This document shows positions 21,420 to 33,798 of a DNA stretch of 63,425 bases, in pieces. The first letter of the stretch is position 1; each line of letters starts with the position of its first letter. The position numbers and the translations under genes were made by a program. The notes below the pieces were generated by a model that was not told where the DNA came from, made no database searches, and saw only the letters and a program-made list of their open reading frames with translations. The DNA is taken from assembly GCA_902627335.1 (NCBI GenBank), contig CACOIV010000005.1, positions 1 through 63,425 of the forward strand. The letters run 5' to 3'. The DNA is from an uncultured Prochlorococcus sp. Lineage in GTDB: Bacteria > Cyanobacteriota > Cyanobacteriia > PCC-6307 > Cyanobiaceae.

Positions 21420-22532
21420 ATGAAACTTCTCAAAAGCCCTCTCCACGAAAAATATCAGGCATCTGGAGCAAAATTAATAAATTTTGCTGGCTGGGAAATG
21501 CCTATTACATTTTCAGGATTAGTAGAGGAACATAAAGCCGTTAGAGATAGTGCTGGATTCTTTGATATTTCTCATATGGGCGTAATTTCAATTAAGGGAA
21601 CAAATCCAAAAGAAATTATTCAAAAGTTTTTTCCAACAAATCTCTATTCAATTACAAAAGGCCAAAGTTGTTATTCATTGCTTCTTAACAATGCTGGTGG
21701 AATAATTGATGACTTAATAATATATGATTTAGGTTTACAAGAAAAAGATATTTCAGAAATTTTCTTAATAGTCAATGCAAGTCGTTATAGAGTTGATTTT
21801 GAATGGTTAAGTAAAAATTTAAATAACAATAGTATTCAAATTTCCAATGCTAAACAGAGTAATGCTTTGTTAGCAATACAAGGTAAAAAAGCGTATGAGT
21901 ATTTTGAAGAATGGTCTGGATATTCAATAAAACATTTACATAACTTTGGATGTGAATATCAACCATTAAAAAAATTTCAAGATTATAAAAAAATATTCAT
22001 CTCTAAAACTGGCTATACAGGAGAAGATGGTATAGAAATATTATTACCTAAAAATCTTTCTATCAATTTATGGGAATTTTTACTATCAAAAGGTTTATTG
22101 CCTTGTGGTCTAGGTTCAAGAGATACCCTAAGATTAGAAGCAGGCATGCATCTCTACGGACAAGATCTTAATGAAAAAATAAACCCTTATGAAGCAGGGC
22201 TCGGATGGGTTGTTCATTTAGAAAACCAGCATAATTTCATTGGAAGAGAGTCTCTAGAGAAGATCTCACAAAATGGAATAAAAAGAAAATTAGTTGGAAT
22301 TAAAGTTTTAGGTAAGGCAATAGCCAGAAAAGGTTGCGAAATATTCCATGAGAACAAAAAAATAGGTGAGATCACAAGCGGAAGCTGGTCACCGACATTA
22401 AAAGAACCTATAGCTTTAGGTTATATCAATACGCATTATGCAAAGTCTAATACTGAAGTAGATATAAGGATAAGAGGTAAATCTTTTAAAGGTATTATTT
22501 CTAAAAGAGGATTCTATAAAAAAAATTACTAA
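21420..22532 (+). CDS. gcvT: Aminomethyltransferase, T protein of the glycine cleavage system
   Basis: It takes the aminomethyl group from lipoyl-GcvH and forms methylene-tetrahydrofolate and ammonia. The 370 residues have the GcvT folate-binding domain, with the N-terminal [26 protein letters not shown], the folate-binding [13 protein letters not shown] and [14 protein letters not shown], and the C-terminal beta-barrel ([19 protein letters not shown]). The gene is separated from gcvH/gcvP by about 18 kb, between speB (51 bases) and aspS (48 bases). Confidence 0.95.
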   Translation: MKLLKSPLHEKYQASGAKLINFAGWEMPITFSGLVEEHKAVRDSAGFFDISHMGVISIKGTNPKEIIQKFFPTNLYSITKGQSCYSLLLNNAGGIIDDLIIYDLGLQEKDISEIFLIVNASRYRVDFEWLSKNLNNNSIQISNAKQSNALLAIQGKKAYEYFEEWSGYSIKHLHNFGCEYQPLKKFQDYKKIFISKTGYTGEDGIEILLPKNLSINLWEFLLSKGLLPCGLGSRDTLRLEAGMHLYGQDLNEKINPYEAGLGWVVHLENQHNFIGRESLEKISQNGIKRKLVGIKVLGKAIARKGCEIFHENKKIGEITSGSWSPTLKEPIALGYINTHYAKSNTEVDIRIRGKSFKGIISKRGFYKKNY

Positions 22533-22580
22533 ATTAACACTTAAAGAATTATCATTAATAAATAAAAATTTAAATTTTAA

Positions 22581-24383
22581 ATGCGAAACACAATTTGTGA
22601 AGACCTTAATATTTCAGATATCGGTAAAGATGTAAGCCTCTCTGGATGGGTTGATAGAAGAAGAGATCATGGTGGAGTGATTTTTATAGACCTTAGAGAT
22701 CATAGTGGGTATTTGCAATTAACATTTAATCCTGAAGATGGAAATAAACTGTTTAAAAAAGCAGAAAACCTAAGAAATGAAACCGTAATATCTGTGACTG
22801 GAATTATTACAGAAAGGCCGACAGAATCAATTAATGAAAATATCTCAACAGGCAAAATTGAACTCAATGTAAAAGAATTAAAAATTCTTAATGAAGTAAA
22901 AAATAATTTACCATTCCCAGTTTCTATTTATGATGATGAGAATACAAAAGAAGAGCTTAGGATTAAATATCGATATCTTGATTTAAGAAGGGGTAAATTA
23001 ATAAAAAATCTTAAGACAAGGCATCAAATAATAAAAGTTGCAAGAAAATTTCTTGATGACAATGGATTTACTGAAGTAGAAACACCTTTATTAACCAAAT
23101 CCACCCCAGAAGGAGCAAGAGATTTTTTAGTGCCTTCTAGATTATCAAAAGGTGATTTTTTTGCTTTACCTCAATCTCCACAACTTTATAAACAACTTTT
23201 AATGATTGGAGGATTAAATAATTATTATCAAATTGCAAAATGTTTTAGAGATGAGGATCTTAGAGCAGACAGACAACCAGAATTTACTCAATTGGATATA
23301 GAGATGAGTTTCATTGAAGAAGAAGAAATAATTAATTTTAATGAAAGATTAATCAAAAAAATCTGGAAAGATATTTTAAATATTGATTTAATTAATAATT
23401 TTCCAAGGATGACCTGGAAAGAAGCTATGGATAACTATGGAACAGATAGGCCAGATACAAGATATGAAATGTTGCTAAAAAATGTAAGCTCTATTATGGG
23501 AGATATAGGTTTTAATATTTTTACCAAAACTATAGATTCAGGTGGAGAAATTAAATGTATTACAGTAAAAGAGGGGAACTCAAGCATAAGTAATGTGAGA
23601 ATAAAACCAGGAGGTGATATTTTTAAAGTTGCTCAAGAAGCAGGTGCTGGAGGTCTTGCTTTTATAAGAGTAAAAGAAAATGATATTGATACCATAGGAG
23701 CCATAAAAAATGGTTTAAATAAATCAAAAATAAATCAATTATTAGAACTTACTGGAGCAGAATCAGGCGATCTAATACTTTTTGGAGCAGGCCCAATAGC
23801 AGTTGTCAATCAATCTCTTGATAAAGTTAGACAATACCTAGCTAAGGAATTAGACATTCTCAAAACAAAGAATAATAAATGGAATTTCTTATGGATAACT
23901 GATTTTCCAATGTTTGAGAGAAATGATGATGAGAATAGATTAGAAGCATTACATCATCCTTTTTGTGCTCCAAAAGAAATAAAAATCAAAAATGAAAACG
24001 AATCAAATCATCAACTTGAAAGTTCCATAGCTAAAGCATATGATTTAGTTCTTAATGGCCTTGAATTAGGCGGAGGTTCAATACGAATACATCAATCAGA
24101 ATTGCAAAAAGAAGTTTTAAAAATAGTTGGCCTTTCTGAAGCAGAAATTAATGATAAATTTGGTTTCTTAATTGAAGCTCTAGAAATGGGTGCGCCTCCA
24201 CATGGAGGAATTGCATTTGGACTTGATAGGATTGTAATGCTAATGATTGGAGCTGATTCAATAAGAGAAACAATTGCTTTTCCAAAAAATCAACAATCTA
24301 AATGCTTACTGACTAAAGCTCCATCCACTGTTTCAAAAGTACAATTAAAAGAACTTGAAATTGAAATAACAGTTGAAGAATAA
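22581..24383 (+). CDS. aspS: Aspartyl-tRNA synthetase
   Basis: A class IIb synthetase of 600 residues, the bacterial long form with a GAD insertion domain. The N-terminal OB fold shows [20 protein letters not shown], motif 2 is [20 protein letters not shown] and motif 3 is [13 protein letters not shown]. Whether it also mischarges tRNA-Asn cannot be told from the sequence alone. It follows gcvT by 48 bases and precedes pyrG by 77 bases. Confidence 0.96.
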   Translation: MRNTICEDLNISDIGKDVSLSGWVDRRRDHGGVIFIDLRDHSGYLQLTFNPEDGNKLFKKAENLRNETVISVTGIITERPTESINENISTGKIELNVKELKILNEVKNNLPFPVSIYDDENTKEELRIKYRYLDLRRGKLIKNLKTRHQIIKVARKFLDDNGFTEVETPLLTKSTPEGARDFLVPSRLSKGDFFALPQSPQLYKQLLMIGGLNNYYQIAKCFRDEDLRADRQPEFTQLDIEMSFIEEEEIINFNERLIKKIWKDILNIDLINNFPRMTWKEAMDNYGTDRPDTRYEMLLKNVSSIMGDIGFNIFTKTIDSGGEIKCITVKEGNSSISNVRIKPGGDIFKVAQEAGAGGLAFIRVKENDIDTIGAIKNGLNKSKINQLLELTGAESGDLILFGAGPIAVVNQSLDKVRQYLAKELDILKTKNNKWNFLWITDFPMFERNDDENRLEALHHPFCAPKEIKIKNENESNHQLESSIAKAYDLVLNGLELGGGSIRIHQSELQKEVLKIVGLSEAEINDKFGFLIEALEMGAPPHGGIAFGLDRIVMLMIGADSIRETIAFPKNQQSKCLLTKAPSTVSKVQLKELEIEITVEE

Positions 24384-24403
24384 TAATAATTTATGGTTGT
24401 TAA

Positions 24404-26056
<1,653 letters not shown>

Positions 26057-26089
26057 TGTAAATGTTTAATTTTAAAGTAAAAAAATTAA

Positions 26090-26746
26090 ATGACAAAATA
26101 TCTGCCTATTGTTGAAAAATTCCATTCACTTCAAGGTGAGGGTTTTCATAGCGGTAAAAGTGCATTTTTTATACGATTAGCAGGATGTGAAGTAGGCTGC
26201 CCATGGTGCGACACAAAGCATTCTTGGAACAGCAAAAAATATCCTTTATTCTCAATTGATACTCTACTCTCAGAAATTCTAGAAGTAAGATTAAAAGGAG
26301 CCTCATTTATTGTTCTTACAGGAGGTGAACCTCTTCAACATAATTTAGATGATTTCTGTAAAATTATTAAAAACGAAACTAATACTAAAAAAAATAATTC
26401 TATAAAAATTCATGTTGAGACAAGTGGGGTAAATAATTTTTCAGGTTTTTATGATTGGATAACTTTATCTCCCAAGAGACATAAACCCCCTAAAGATTAT
26501 TTTCTAGAAAAATGCAACGAAATTAAAGTTATAATTAATGATTCAAAAGATATTCAATTCGCTCAAGATATTAAAGAAAAAGTCTCAAAAATCAAAAAAC
26601 AAACAAATACTTACAAAGAAAAAAAATTTTTTGTGCAACCTGCATGGGATAGCAACAAAGGATATAGACTGGCAATAAATTTTGCCAAAGCTAATCCTGA
26701 TTGGACTCTTAGTCTTCAAACTCATAAGTATTTAAGTATTCAGTAA
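26090..26746 (+). CDS. queE: 7-carboxy-7-deazaguanine synthase QueE
   Basis: A radical SAM enzyme that converts 6-carboxytetrahydropterin to 7-carboxy-7-deazaguanine in queuosine biosynthesis. The 218 residues include the cluster motif CEVGCPWC (CxxxCxxC), then DTKHSW, and the SAM-binding TGGEPLQHN; VETSGVN follows. It is 3 bases before queC, the next step of the same pathway. Confidence 0.93.
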   Translation: MTKYLPIVEKFHSLQGEGFHSGKSAFFIRLAGCEVGCPWCDTKHSWNSKKYPLFSIDTLLSEILEVRLKGASFIVLTGGEPLQHNLDDFCKIIKNETNTKKNNSIKIHVETSGVNNFSGFYDWITLSPKRHKPPKDYFLEKCNEIKVIINDSKDIQFAQDIKEKVSKIKKQTNTYKEKKFFVQPAWDSNKGYRLAINFAKANPDWTLSLQTHKYLSIQ

Positions 26747-26749
26747 ATA

Positions 26750-27415
26750 ATGAACATTGCAAGAAGAAAAGTAATTATTCTTACCTCTGGAGGTTTGGAT
26801 TCATCGACTGTCGCAGGAATAGCGAGAAGTTCTGAAGCTGAGATTTACGGATTATCTTTTGATTATGGCCAAAGACATAATAAAGAATTACAGGCTGCAA
26901 AAAAAATAGCTAAGCACTTTAAATTTAAGGACTTAAAAATAGTTAATATAGATTTATCCTTATGGGGCGGATCGTCTTTAACAGACAAAAAAAAGCTAAT
27001 TCCAAATAAAGGTATTAATAAAAATATAATTCCAAATACGTATGTTCCTGGTAGAAATACTATTTTTATTTCTGTAGCATTAAGTTATGCAGAAGCAATA
27101 AATGTTGATTTTATAGGGCTAGGAGTCAATGCTTTAGACTACTCAGGTTATCCAGATTGCAGGCCTGACTATATTAAACAATTTCAAAAATTAGCAAGTC
27201 TCTCAAATAAAAGAGGAAGAGAAAATAAACCTATAAAATTATGGACACCACTTCTTGATTTAAATAAAGAGGAAATTATTGAAATGGCTTTTGTTCATAA
27301 TGTACCTATTGAAGCAACTTGGAGCTGTTATGAGGGAGGACGCAAACCTTGTGAAAAATGTGATAGTTGTAGAATAAGAATTAAAGCATATGAGAACTGG
27401 TTGAGCAAAAGATAA
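26750..27415 (+). CDS. queC: 7-cyano-7-deazaguanine synthase QueC
   Basis: It converts carboxydeazaguanine to preQ0 with ATP and ammonia. The 221-residue protein has the PP-loop SGGLDSST near the start, the family signature FDYGQRHNKEL, and a zinc site at the end (CYEGGRKPCEKCDSC). It lies between queE (3 bases) and pabB (2 bases), so translational coupling is likely. Confidence 0.95.
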   Translation: MNIARRKVIILTSGGLDSSTVAGIARSSEAEIYGLSFDYGQRHNKELQAAKKIAKHFKFKDLKIVNIDLSLWGGSSLTDKKKLIPNKGINKNIIPNTYVPGRNTIFISVALSYAEAINVDFIGLGVNALDYSGYPDCRPDYIKQFQKLASLSNKRGRENKPIKLWTPLLDLNKEEIIEMAFVHNVPIEATWSCYEGGRKPCEKCDSCRIRIKAYENWLSKR

Positions 27416-27417
27416 AA

Positions 27418-28728
27418 ATGAAAATTAATTCAATACAAATTAATTATTGGATTGAACCTGAATATTTAGCACATTTTTTATCATCAAAATTCGGAGAAAA
27501 TGGCCTTTCATGGTTAGATAGTGATGGAAGTGATAATGGTAGATATTCTTTTTTAGGTATACAACCAAAAAAAATAATGTATTCTCGAAACAAAACAAAT
27601 GAGTCTGACTTTGATAATCCCTTTGAAAAACTTAAAAAAATTGAAGGAGGTTTTTGGATAGGGTGGCTAAGTTATGAAGCAGGTTATTGGTTAGAACCGA
27701 AAAATCCATGGCATCTATCTGAATTTGCAACATTATGGATTGCTTCATACGATCCAATAATTAAATTCAATCTATTAAATAAAGAAATCACTATAGAAGG
27801 TACTGAGATAAGTGAATTAAAAAAATATGAAAAACTTATAAAAGAAATAAATATCCCTTCTGTGAAAGAAAATATAAATAAGATCCTATACTTTGATTTT
27901 TCAAAGATAAATCTAAATAAAATTAGTAGTCAATTCAAGAAAAATATTATTAAAATCAAAAAGCTTATAGAAGAAGGAGATATTTTTCAGGCAAATTTAA
28001 CAACAAAATGTGAATTAGAAGCATTAGATGACTATAAATATTTAGATATATATTCAAAAATAAGGGCTAAATTAAAAGCTCCATTTGGAGGAATTATTAT
28101 CAGTAATAATAAAGAAGCAGTTCTATCGACTTCACCTGAAAGATTTATACAAACAGATATTAATAGAAATGTTGAAACAAGACCAATAAAAGGAACCAGG
28201 CCAAGAAATAAAGATTGCGAGATCGATTCATTAAATGCTATTGATTTAATTACAAATGAAAAAGATCGTGCTGAGAATATAATGATAGTTGATTTACTTA
28301 GGAATGATCTTAGTAAAGTTTGTAAAAAAGGAAGTGTATCAGTATCAGAACTTCTTAAATTAGAAAGTTATCCTAAAGTACATCATCTTACATCTGTAAT
28401 AAGAGGAAAAATTAAAAAAGATAAGACTTGGTTAGATTTATTAAGAGCATGTTGGCCTGGTGGTTCAATCACAGGGGCTCCAAAAATCAGAGCTTGTCAA
28501 AGAATTTATGAACTTGAAAAATTTGATCGAGGGCCTTATTGTGGTTCTTTTATAAAAATTGATTGGTATGGTTGTTTAGATAGTAATATTCTTATAAGGT
28601 CATATTTTCTGAAGAATAAAAAAATAAAAATTCATGCAGGTTGCGGAATAGTTAATGATTCAATACCAACAGAAGAGGATGAAGAACTTAAATGGAAAAT
28701 ATTACCATTAATTGAATCATTAAAATGA
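27418..28728 (+). CDS. pabB: Aminodeoxychorismate synthase component I (PabB-type)
   Basis: A chorismate-utilising enzyme of 436 residues with the anthranilate/ADC synthase I fold: PIKGTRPR, the IMIVDLLRNDLSKVCKKG block and GGSITGAPKIRACQ. Its position next to pabC (4-base overlap) decides in favour of p-aminobenzoate, hence folate, rather than tryptophan. The glutaminase subunit pabA is not in the window. Confidence 0.9.
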   Translation: MKINSIQINYWIEPEYLAHFLSSKFGENGLSWLDSDGSDNGRYSFLGIQPKKIMYSRNKTNESDFDNPFEKLKKIEGGFWIGWLSYEAGYWLEPKNPWHLSEFATLWIASYDPIIKFNLLNKEITIEGTEISELKKYEKLIKEINIPSVKENINKILYFDFSKINLNKISSQFKKNIIKIKKLIEEGDIFQANLTTKCELEALDDYKYLDIYSKIRAKLKAPFGGIIISNNKEAVLSTSPERFIQTDINRNVETRPIKGTRPRNKDCEIDSLNAIDLITNEKDRAENIMIVDLLRNDLSKVCKKGSVSVSELLKLESYPKVHHLTSVIRGKIKKDKTWLDLLRACWPGGSITGAPKIRACQRIYELEKFDRGPYCGSFIKIDWYGCLDSNILIRSYFLKNKKIKIHAGCGIVNDSIPTEEDEELKWKILPLIESLK

Positions 28729-29552
28729 TTAAAAATATTGGCTGGAAAAATGAAAAATGGCAAAAAATAGATGATATTAAAATATCAATAAAAGATCGAG
28801 GATTACGATTCGGTGATGCGATATTTGAAACTATTTTAATTAAAAACAAAAAACCAGTTTTCTTAGATGAACACATTCAAAGATTTAAAAATAATTTAAA
28901 GATTTTAAAATTTGATACCATTATTGATGATCTTTTACTTCAAAAAATAATACTGGATGGTATTAATAAATTAAATATAAAAAAAGAAGAATATGGCTCG
29001 ATAAGGATTAATTATTCACGAGGAATAAATATAACTCGTTCAATAAAAGTTGACTCTGTTGAATCAACTTTCAATATAAATAATTTATGGATAGAATTTT
29101 ATACCATCAACATAGACTTTGATCCAATAACAGTTCATATAAGCGAAGAAGAAAAAAGGAACGAACATAGTCTATTAAGTTCGTGTAAGACTTTTAACTA
29201 TATCCAATCTATACAAGCTTTAATTGAGGCTAATAAAAAAAATTTCGATGACTCATTATTATTAAATACTAAGAATGAATTATGTTGCGGAACTACTTTT
29301 AACCTGATTTTAAAAAGAAAAAATAAATGGTTGACTCCTCGAAAAGAGAGTGGTTGTATGCCAGGGATTATGATTAGGAAATTATTAGATTTAAAACTTA
29401 TTGAAGAGGCACATTTATTCCCAGAATTCACTAAAGATGACACTTTAGTAGCTATCAATAGCTTATCTTGTCGTCAGATTATAAAAGTTAATGATTTAGA
29501 CCTAACATCCGAATTCAATCCTAAATTTTTTTGGGATATTTTATGTAATTAA
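28725..29552 (+). CDS. pabC: 4-amino-4-deoxychorismate lyase (class IV aminotransferase fold)
   Basis: A 275-residue fold-type IV PLP enzyme that releases p-aminobenzoate and pyruvate. Visible features: IKDRGLRFGDAIFETIL near the start, the PLP lysine region SSCKTFNYIQSI and the phosphate-binding end block TLVAINSLSC. The ATG overlaps the pabB stop (ATGA). Branched-chain aminotransferases look similar, but context and length favour PabC. Its stop shares TTAA with cobA on the other strand. Confidence 0.88.
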   Translation: MIKNIGWKNEKWQKIDDIKISIKDRGLRFGDAIFETILIKNKKPVFLDEHIQRFKNNLKILKFDTIIDDLLLQKIILDGINKLNIKKEEYGSIRINYSRGINITRSIKVDSVESTFNINNLWIEFYTINIDFDPITVHISEEEKRNEHSLLSSCKTFNYIQSIQALIEANKKNFDDSLLLNTKNELCCGTTFNLILKRKNKWLTPRKESGCMPGIMIRKLLDLKLIEEAHLFPEFTKDDTLVAINSLSCRQIIKVNDLDLTSEFNPKFFWDILCN

Positions 29553-30340
29553 ATTTTTTTAATTTTTGGCAAATTAACTGCAGATAATTTTGTTATTGTA
29601 TTTTGTACTTGAAAATCAACTATTCTCCCAATTATTACTATTGCCGGCGGTTTTATATTATTTTCTTTAATAGCTTCAGGTAATTTAAATAATTCTATAA
29701 TTAATGATTTCTGATTTTTCAATGTTGCCTCCTGAATTGCGGCACATTTAGTATCTCTTTTCATACCTCCAATTATCAATTCTTCGACAATATATTCAAT
29801 ATTCCTTATACCCATATAAATCACGAGACTATTTGAAGATAAGGCTAATTGTCTCCAATTAACACTTTTCTCTTGCTTTTCAGACGTTTCATGACCCGTA
29901 ACAAAAGTTACTGAACTTGCACCGTGTCTATGAGTCAAAGGAATACCTACATACGATGATGCAGCTATTCCTGATGTTATCCCAGGTACAATTTCAACGG
30001 AGATGCCATTTTCTTCTAAGAATGAAACTTCTTCACCTCCTCTTGAGAAAACGAAAGGATCTCCCCCTTTAAGCCTCACAACATCCTTTCCTTCTTTTGC
30101 AAGTTTTAATATTAAAGAATTAATCTCTGACTGAAGGAATGAATTACATCCTGCTCTTTTACCAACATAAAAAACCTCACACTTAGAATTTGCTTCTTTC
30201 AAGATCTCAGATGGAATTAATGCATCATGTACTAAAACATTGCAAGACCTTATTAACCTTAATGCTTTTAAGGTAAGCAACTCAGGATCTCCAGGACCTG
30301 CTCCAACCAAATAAACGATTCCAGACACAATATTCTCCAT
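29549..30340 (-). CDS. cobA: Uroporphyrinogen-III C-methyltransferase
   Basis: A SUMT of 263 residues that makes precorrin-2, the branch point to siroheme (needed by nitrite and sulfite reductases) and cobalamin. The motifs are VYLVGAGPGDPELLT, VVRLKGGDPFVFSRGGEE and GITSGIAASSYVGIPLTHR. There is no fused CysG or HemD domain. It is divergent from the MFS gene across 46 bases and converges on pabC. Confidence 0.95.
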   Translation of the reverse strand: MENIVSGIVYLVGAGPGDPELLTLKALRLIRSCNVLVHDALIPSEILKEANSKCEVFYVGKRAGCNSFLQSEINSLILKLAKEGKDVVRLKGGDPFVFSRGGEEVSFLEENGISVEIVPGITSGIAASSYVGIPLTHRHGASSVTFVTGHETSEKQEKSVNWRQLALSSNSLVIYMGIRNIEYIVEELIIGGMKRDTKCAAIQEATLKNQKSLIIELFKLPEAIKENNIKPPAIVIIGRIVDFQVQNTITKLSAVNLPKIKKI

Positions 30341-30386
30341 TAAAGAGTATGGTAATAGATGTACCTCTGAAGTTGTTATATTTATC

Positions 30387-31661
30387 TTGAAAAAAAATTC
30401 TGCGAAACAAGGACAAAAACGGATTCTGTTAGCCTCCTTCTTTACTCTTCTTAATGACAGAATGAGTGAAAGTATACTGCTGGGTTTACTCCCTGGATTT
30501 GTAAGACAATATATTGATAGCGCAAGAGTATTTGCTTATATCTCATGTACTTACTCTTTAGCTCAATTCATTGCATCACCATCAATTGGCCTGTTTAGTG
30601 ATAAATATGGAAGAAGACCTGTAATGTTAACTTGTATTTTAGGATCGATTGTTGGAATTTCACTATTAGCTTTTACTGTCCTTTTTGATTGGTCAAATAC
30701 TTATTTCATACTTGGAGCTTCTACTCTATTTCCAATTTATTTGCTTTTTGCTGCAAGATTAATTGATGGAATCAGTGGAGGTACTGTCGCTACAGCTACC
30801 ACTGTCTTAGCAGATATTTCTTCTCCTGAGAATAGAGCAAAAACCTTCGGATTGATTGGAGTTGCTTTTGGTCTAAGTTTTCTCTTAGGCCCTTCAGCTG
30901 TTCTAATATTTACCAAGAACTCAGAGAATGGATACTTAATACCTGTCTTATTAGCTACTTTGATACCTTTCATAAATTTTCTATTAGTATTCTTTTATTT
31001 GCCAGAAACAAAACCTCAAAATAATAAATCAAGATTAATTAAAAAAACTGAGTCGAATCCATTTAAAGGATTATTTAATGTTTTTAAAGAAAATAAAATC
31101 AAAAGGTTATCACTCGCATTTTTCATATACTTTATTGCATTTACTGGTTTAACAACAATATTAGTTTATTTTTTACAGGAATCTCAAGGTTGGACAATCA
31201 AGGCTTCTAATGGTCCTTTAGTTCTTGTTGGAATAGTTGCGATAATTGTTCAAGGAGGACTTATTGGACCATTAGTGAAAAATTTCGGCGAATTAAAATT
31301 AACTCTTTCCGGAACAGCTTTTATACTATTTGCATGTTTTATTCTGATTACATTTCCAGAGTATAATTCAGGAGCATATATATATTTAGCTGTAACTTTT
31401 CTGGCGATAGGTGCAGGTTTAATAACTCCAACAATAAGAGCGTTGATCTCAAAAAAAATCGACAAGAACAGTCAGGGGTCTATATTGAGCAGCCTTCAAG
31501 GATTACAAAGTCTTGGAAGCGTATTAGGATATATACTGGCTGGCAATGTATATGACTATTTTGGCCCTAGAAGCCCATTCATCGCAGGAGGCCTTATTTT
31601 ATCATTGATGATATGGCTTATTACAGGCAGCAAACTAGATAAAAAAGTTAAGGTAGTATAA
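30387..31661 (+). CDS. Major facilitator superfamily transporter (drug exporter type)
   Basis: A 424-residue protein with about 12 transmembrane segments and a loop at about 205-230 splitting two halves. MFS motif A is seen as GLFSDKYGRRPVM, and the RLIDGISGGTVATA helix resembles the tetracycline-exporter/TCR group. The start is TTG at 30387 (followed by KKNSAKQGQKR). The substrate is unknown; export of small hydrophobic compounds is an inference from the group. It is 18 bases before ppk. Confidence 0.88.
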   Translation: MKKNSAKQGQKRILLASFFTLLNDRMSESILLGLLPGFVRQYIDSARVFAYISCTYSLAQFIASPSIGLFSDKYGRRPVMLTCILGSIVGISLLAFTVLFDWSNTYFILGASTLFPIYLLFAARLIDGISGGTVATATTVLADISSPENRAKTFGLIGVAFGLSFLLGPSAVLIFTKNSENGYLIPVLLATLIPFINFLLVFFYLPETKPQNNKSRLIKKTESNPFKGLFNVFKENKIKRLSLAFFIYFIAFTGLTTILVYFLQESQGWTIKASNGPLVLVGIVAIIVQGGLIGPLVKNFGELKLTLSGTAFILFACFILITFPEYNSGAYIYLAVTFLAIGAGLITPTIRALISKKIDKNSQGSILSSLQGLQSLGSVLGYILAGNVYDYFGPRSPFIAGGLILSLMIWLITGSKLDKKVKVV

Positions 31662-31679
31662 AAGTGTTTATCAGTAAAA

Positions 31680-33788
31680 ATGAACATTGAAGATTTTGAT
31701 CAAAATAAATATATCAATAGAGAATTAAGTTGGATTAAATTCAACGAAAGAGTCCTCTTAACTGGGATGGAAAAGGATTATAAAGTTTTAGATAAGATTA
31801 AATTCTGCTCAATTTTTAGTAACAACCTTGATGAGTTTTTCATGGTGCGAGTTGCGTCTTTAAAAGCGCAAGTAGATGCAGATATTCAAAAGAAAAGTAT
31901 CGATGGATTAACACCTCAGGATCAATTAAATCAAATAAATAAAAAAGTTAAAAATCTAACTTTAGTACAAGAAAATTTTGTAAATAAAGAATTAAAAGAG
32001 GAGCTTGAGAAATCTGGAATTTACCTGAAAAAATATAAAGGACTTAATAAAAATGAACAAAGTTGGGCTGATAATTATTTTTTATCATCTATCTTTCCTC
32101 TTCTCACACCTTTAGTCGTTGATCCTGCACATCCATTTCCTTTTATAAGCAACCTGAGTTTGAATTTAGCTGCATTAATAACTGATCCAGAAATATCAAA
32201 AAATCAATTTGTAAGAGTTAAAATTCCAATAAAAAACATTGGTCGTTTTGTTCAGATCCCAAATGAAATAGTTAAAGCTCAACGGAAAGAGGATCACTTT
32301 TTTATAACGGTAGAAGATCTAATTGGAAATAACCTTGATAAATTATTTAGTGGGATGAAATGCCTTAGTTTTTCTTTTTTCAGAGTTACAAGAGATGCTG
32401 ATTTAGAACTCAAAGAACTTGAGGCAGATGATCTATTGATTGCAGTCGAAAAAAGTCTACAAAAAAGAAGAATTAGTGGAGATGTAGTTCGATTAGAAGT
32501 AGAAGAAAATATACCTCAAAATATCCTCAATCTGCTTATTGAAGGTATCTCAATTTCGGAAGAATATGTTTATTTTTCAAAGAGTTTATTAGGGCTAGAT
32601 GATCTTAACCTACTTACAAAAATTAAAAGAAAAGATCTTAAAGAAAATCTTTTTATAGGTAAAACGAATAAACAATTAAAAGAAATAAATTCAACCTCAA
32701 GCTCTAAAAATAAATCTCTTTTTAACTTATTAAGAAAAAAAGATATCCTTCTTCATCACCCATATGACTTATTTAATAGTTCGATTGAGGAATTTATAAA
32801 CAGAGCAGCAAGTGATCCATCTGTGATGGCTATAAAAATTACATTATATAGGGTATCTAAAGACTCTCCAATCATTGAAGCATTAATTAGAGCAGCAGAA
32901 AATGGTAAAGAAGTGATGACTCTTGTTGAATTGAAGGCTCGATTTGATGAGGATAATAATATTCAATGGGCCAAACAACTTGAACAAGCGGGAATACATG
33001 TTGTTTATGGGATAATTGGGTTTAAAACACATACAAAAATATCCTTAGTAGTTCGTAAAGAGAAGGGCCGTTTAAGGAATTATTTCCATATTGGAACTGG
33101 AAACTATAACTCAATAACTTCATGTTTTTATACTGATTTAGGATTGCTATCTACAGACACAGAAATAGCATCAGATCTTATTGAATTATTTAATTATCTA
33201 TCAGGTTTTTCAAAGCAAAAAAACTACAAAAAACTTCTTGTCTCACCATTTTCAATGAGGAAGAAATTTATATTTTTAATAAAGAGAGAAATATCAAATG
33301 CAAAAAATGGAAAAAAAGGAGAAATTATTGCAAAAATGAATTCATTAGTAGATCCAGAAATAATTAACTTACTTTATGAGGCTTCGAAAGTTGGCGTAAA
33401 AATTAGATTAATAATACGAGGTATTTGTTGCTTATATCCTCAAAAGAATCAACTTAGTGAAAACATTTACGTTACTAGTATAATTGGTCATTTTCTTGAA
33501 CATTCAAGAATCTTTTGGTTCTACAACGACAATAAACCTGAGGCATACATAGGAAGTGCTGATTGGATGAGAAGAAATCTAGATAGAAGGATCGAAGCAA
33601 TTACTCCCATAGAGGACATTAAATTAAAAAAACAATTGCATGATTTATTGAATATTTACTTAAATGACTCATATTTCGCTTGGGAGATGGATTCTAAAGG
33701 AAACTATTTCAAAAGAAAAAGTACTTTAAATTTAAATAAATCACAATTTGAATTAATTGAGAATTGGCATAAATTAAATAATGTATAA
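31680..33788 (+). CDS. ppk: Polyphosphate kinase 1
   Basis: It reversibly polymerises the terminal phosphate of ATP into polyphosphate. The 702 residues hold the N-terminal domain (INRELSWIKFNERVL), head domain, and the two C-terminal PLD-like domains. The autophosphorylated histidine should be that of FKTHTKISLVVR, and the second motif is GHFLEHSRIFWF. The HIGTGNYN stretch is family-typical. Polyphosphate storage matters for an oligotrophic plankton cell. Confidence 0.95.
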   Translation: MNIEDFDQNKYINRELSWIKFNERVLLTGMEKDYKVLDKIKFCSIFSNNLDEFFMVRVASLKAQVDADIQKKSIDGLTPQDQLNQINKKVKNLTLVQENFVNKELKEELEKSGIYLKKYKGLNKNEQSWADNYFLSSIFPLLTPLVVDPAHPFPFISNLSLNLAALITDPEISKNQFVRVKIPIKNIGRFVQIPNEIVKAQRKEDHFFITVEDLIGNNLDKLFSGMKCLSFSFFRVTRDADLELKELEADDLLIAVEKSLQKRRISGDVVRLEVEENIPQNILNLLIEGISISEEYVYFSKSLLGLDDLNLLTKIKRKDLKENLFIGKTNKQLKEINSTSSSKNKSLFNLLRKKDILLHHPYDLFNSSIEEFINRAASDPSVMAIKITLYRVSKDSPIIEALIRAAENGKEVMTLVELKARFDEDNNIQWAKQLEQAGIHVVYGIIGFKTHTKISLVVRKEKGRLRNYFHIGTGNYNSITSCFYTDLGLLSTDTEIASDLIELFNYLSGFSKQKNYKKLLVSPFSMRKKFIFLIKREISNAKNGKKGEIIAKMNSLVDPEIINLLYEASKVGVKIRLIIRGICCLYPQKNQLSENIYVTSIIGHFLEHSRIFWFYNDNKPEAYIGSADWMRRNLDRRIEAITPIEDIKLKKQLHDLLNIYLNDSYFAWEMDSKGNYFKRKSTLNLNKSQFELIENWHKLNNV

Positions 33789-33798
33789 CAATTTTTTA

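Noticed and set aside
22557..22578. AAAATTTAAATTTT palindrome before aspS
   Set aside because: Pure A/T and of a length expected by chance; no matching pattern elsewhere that would mark a site.
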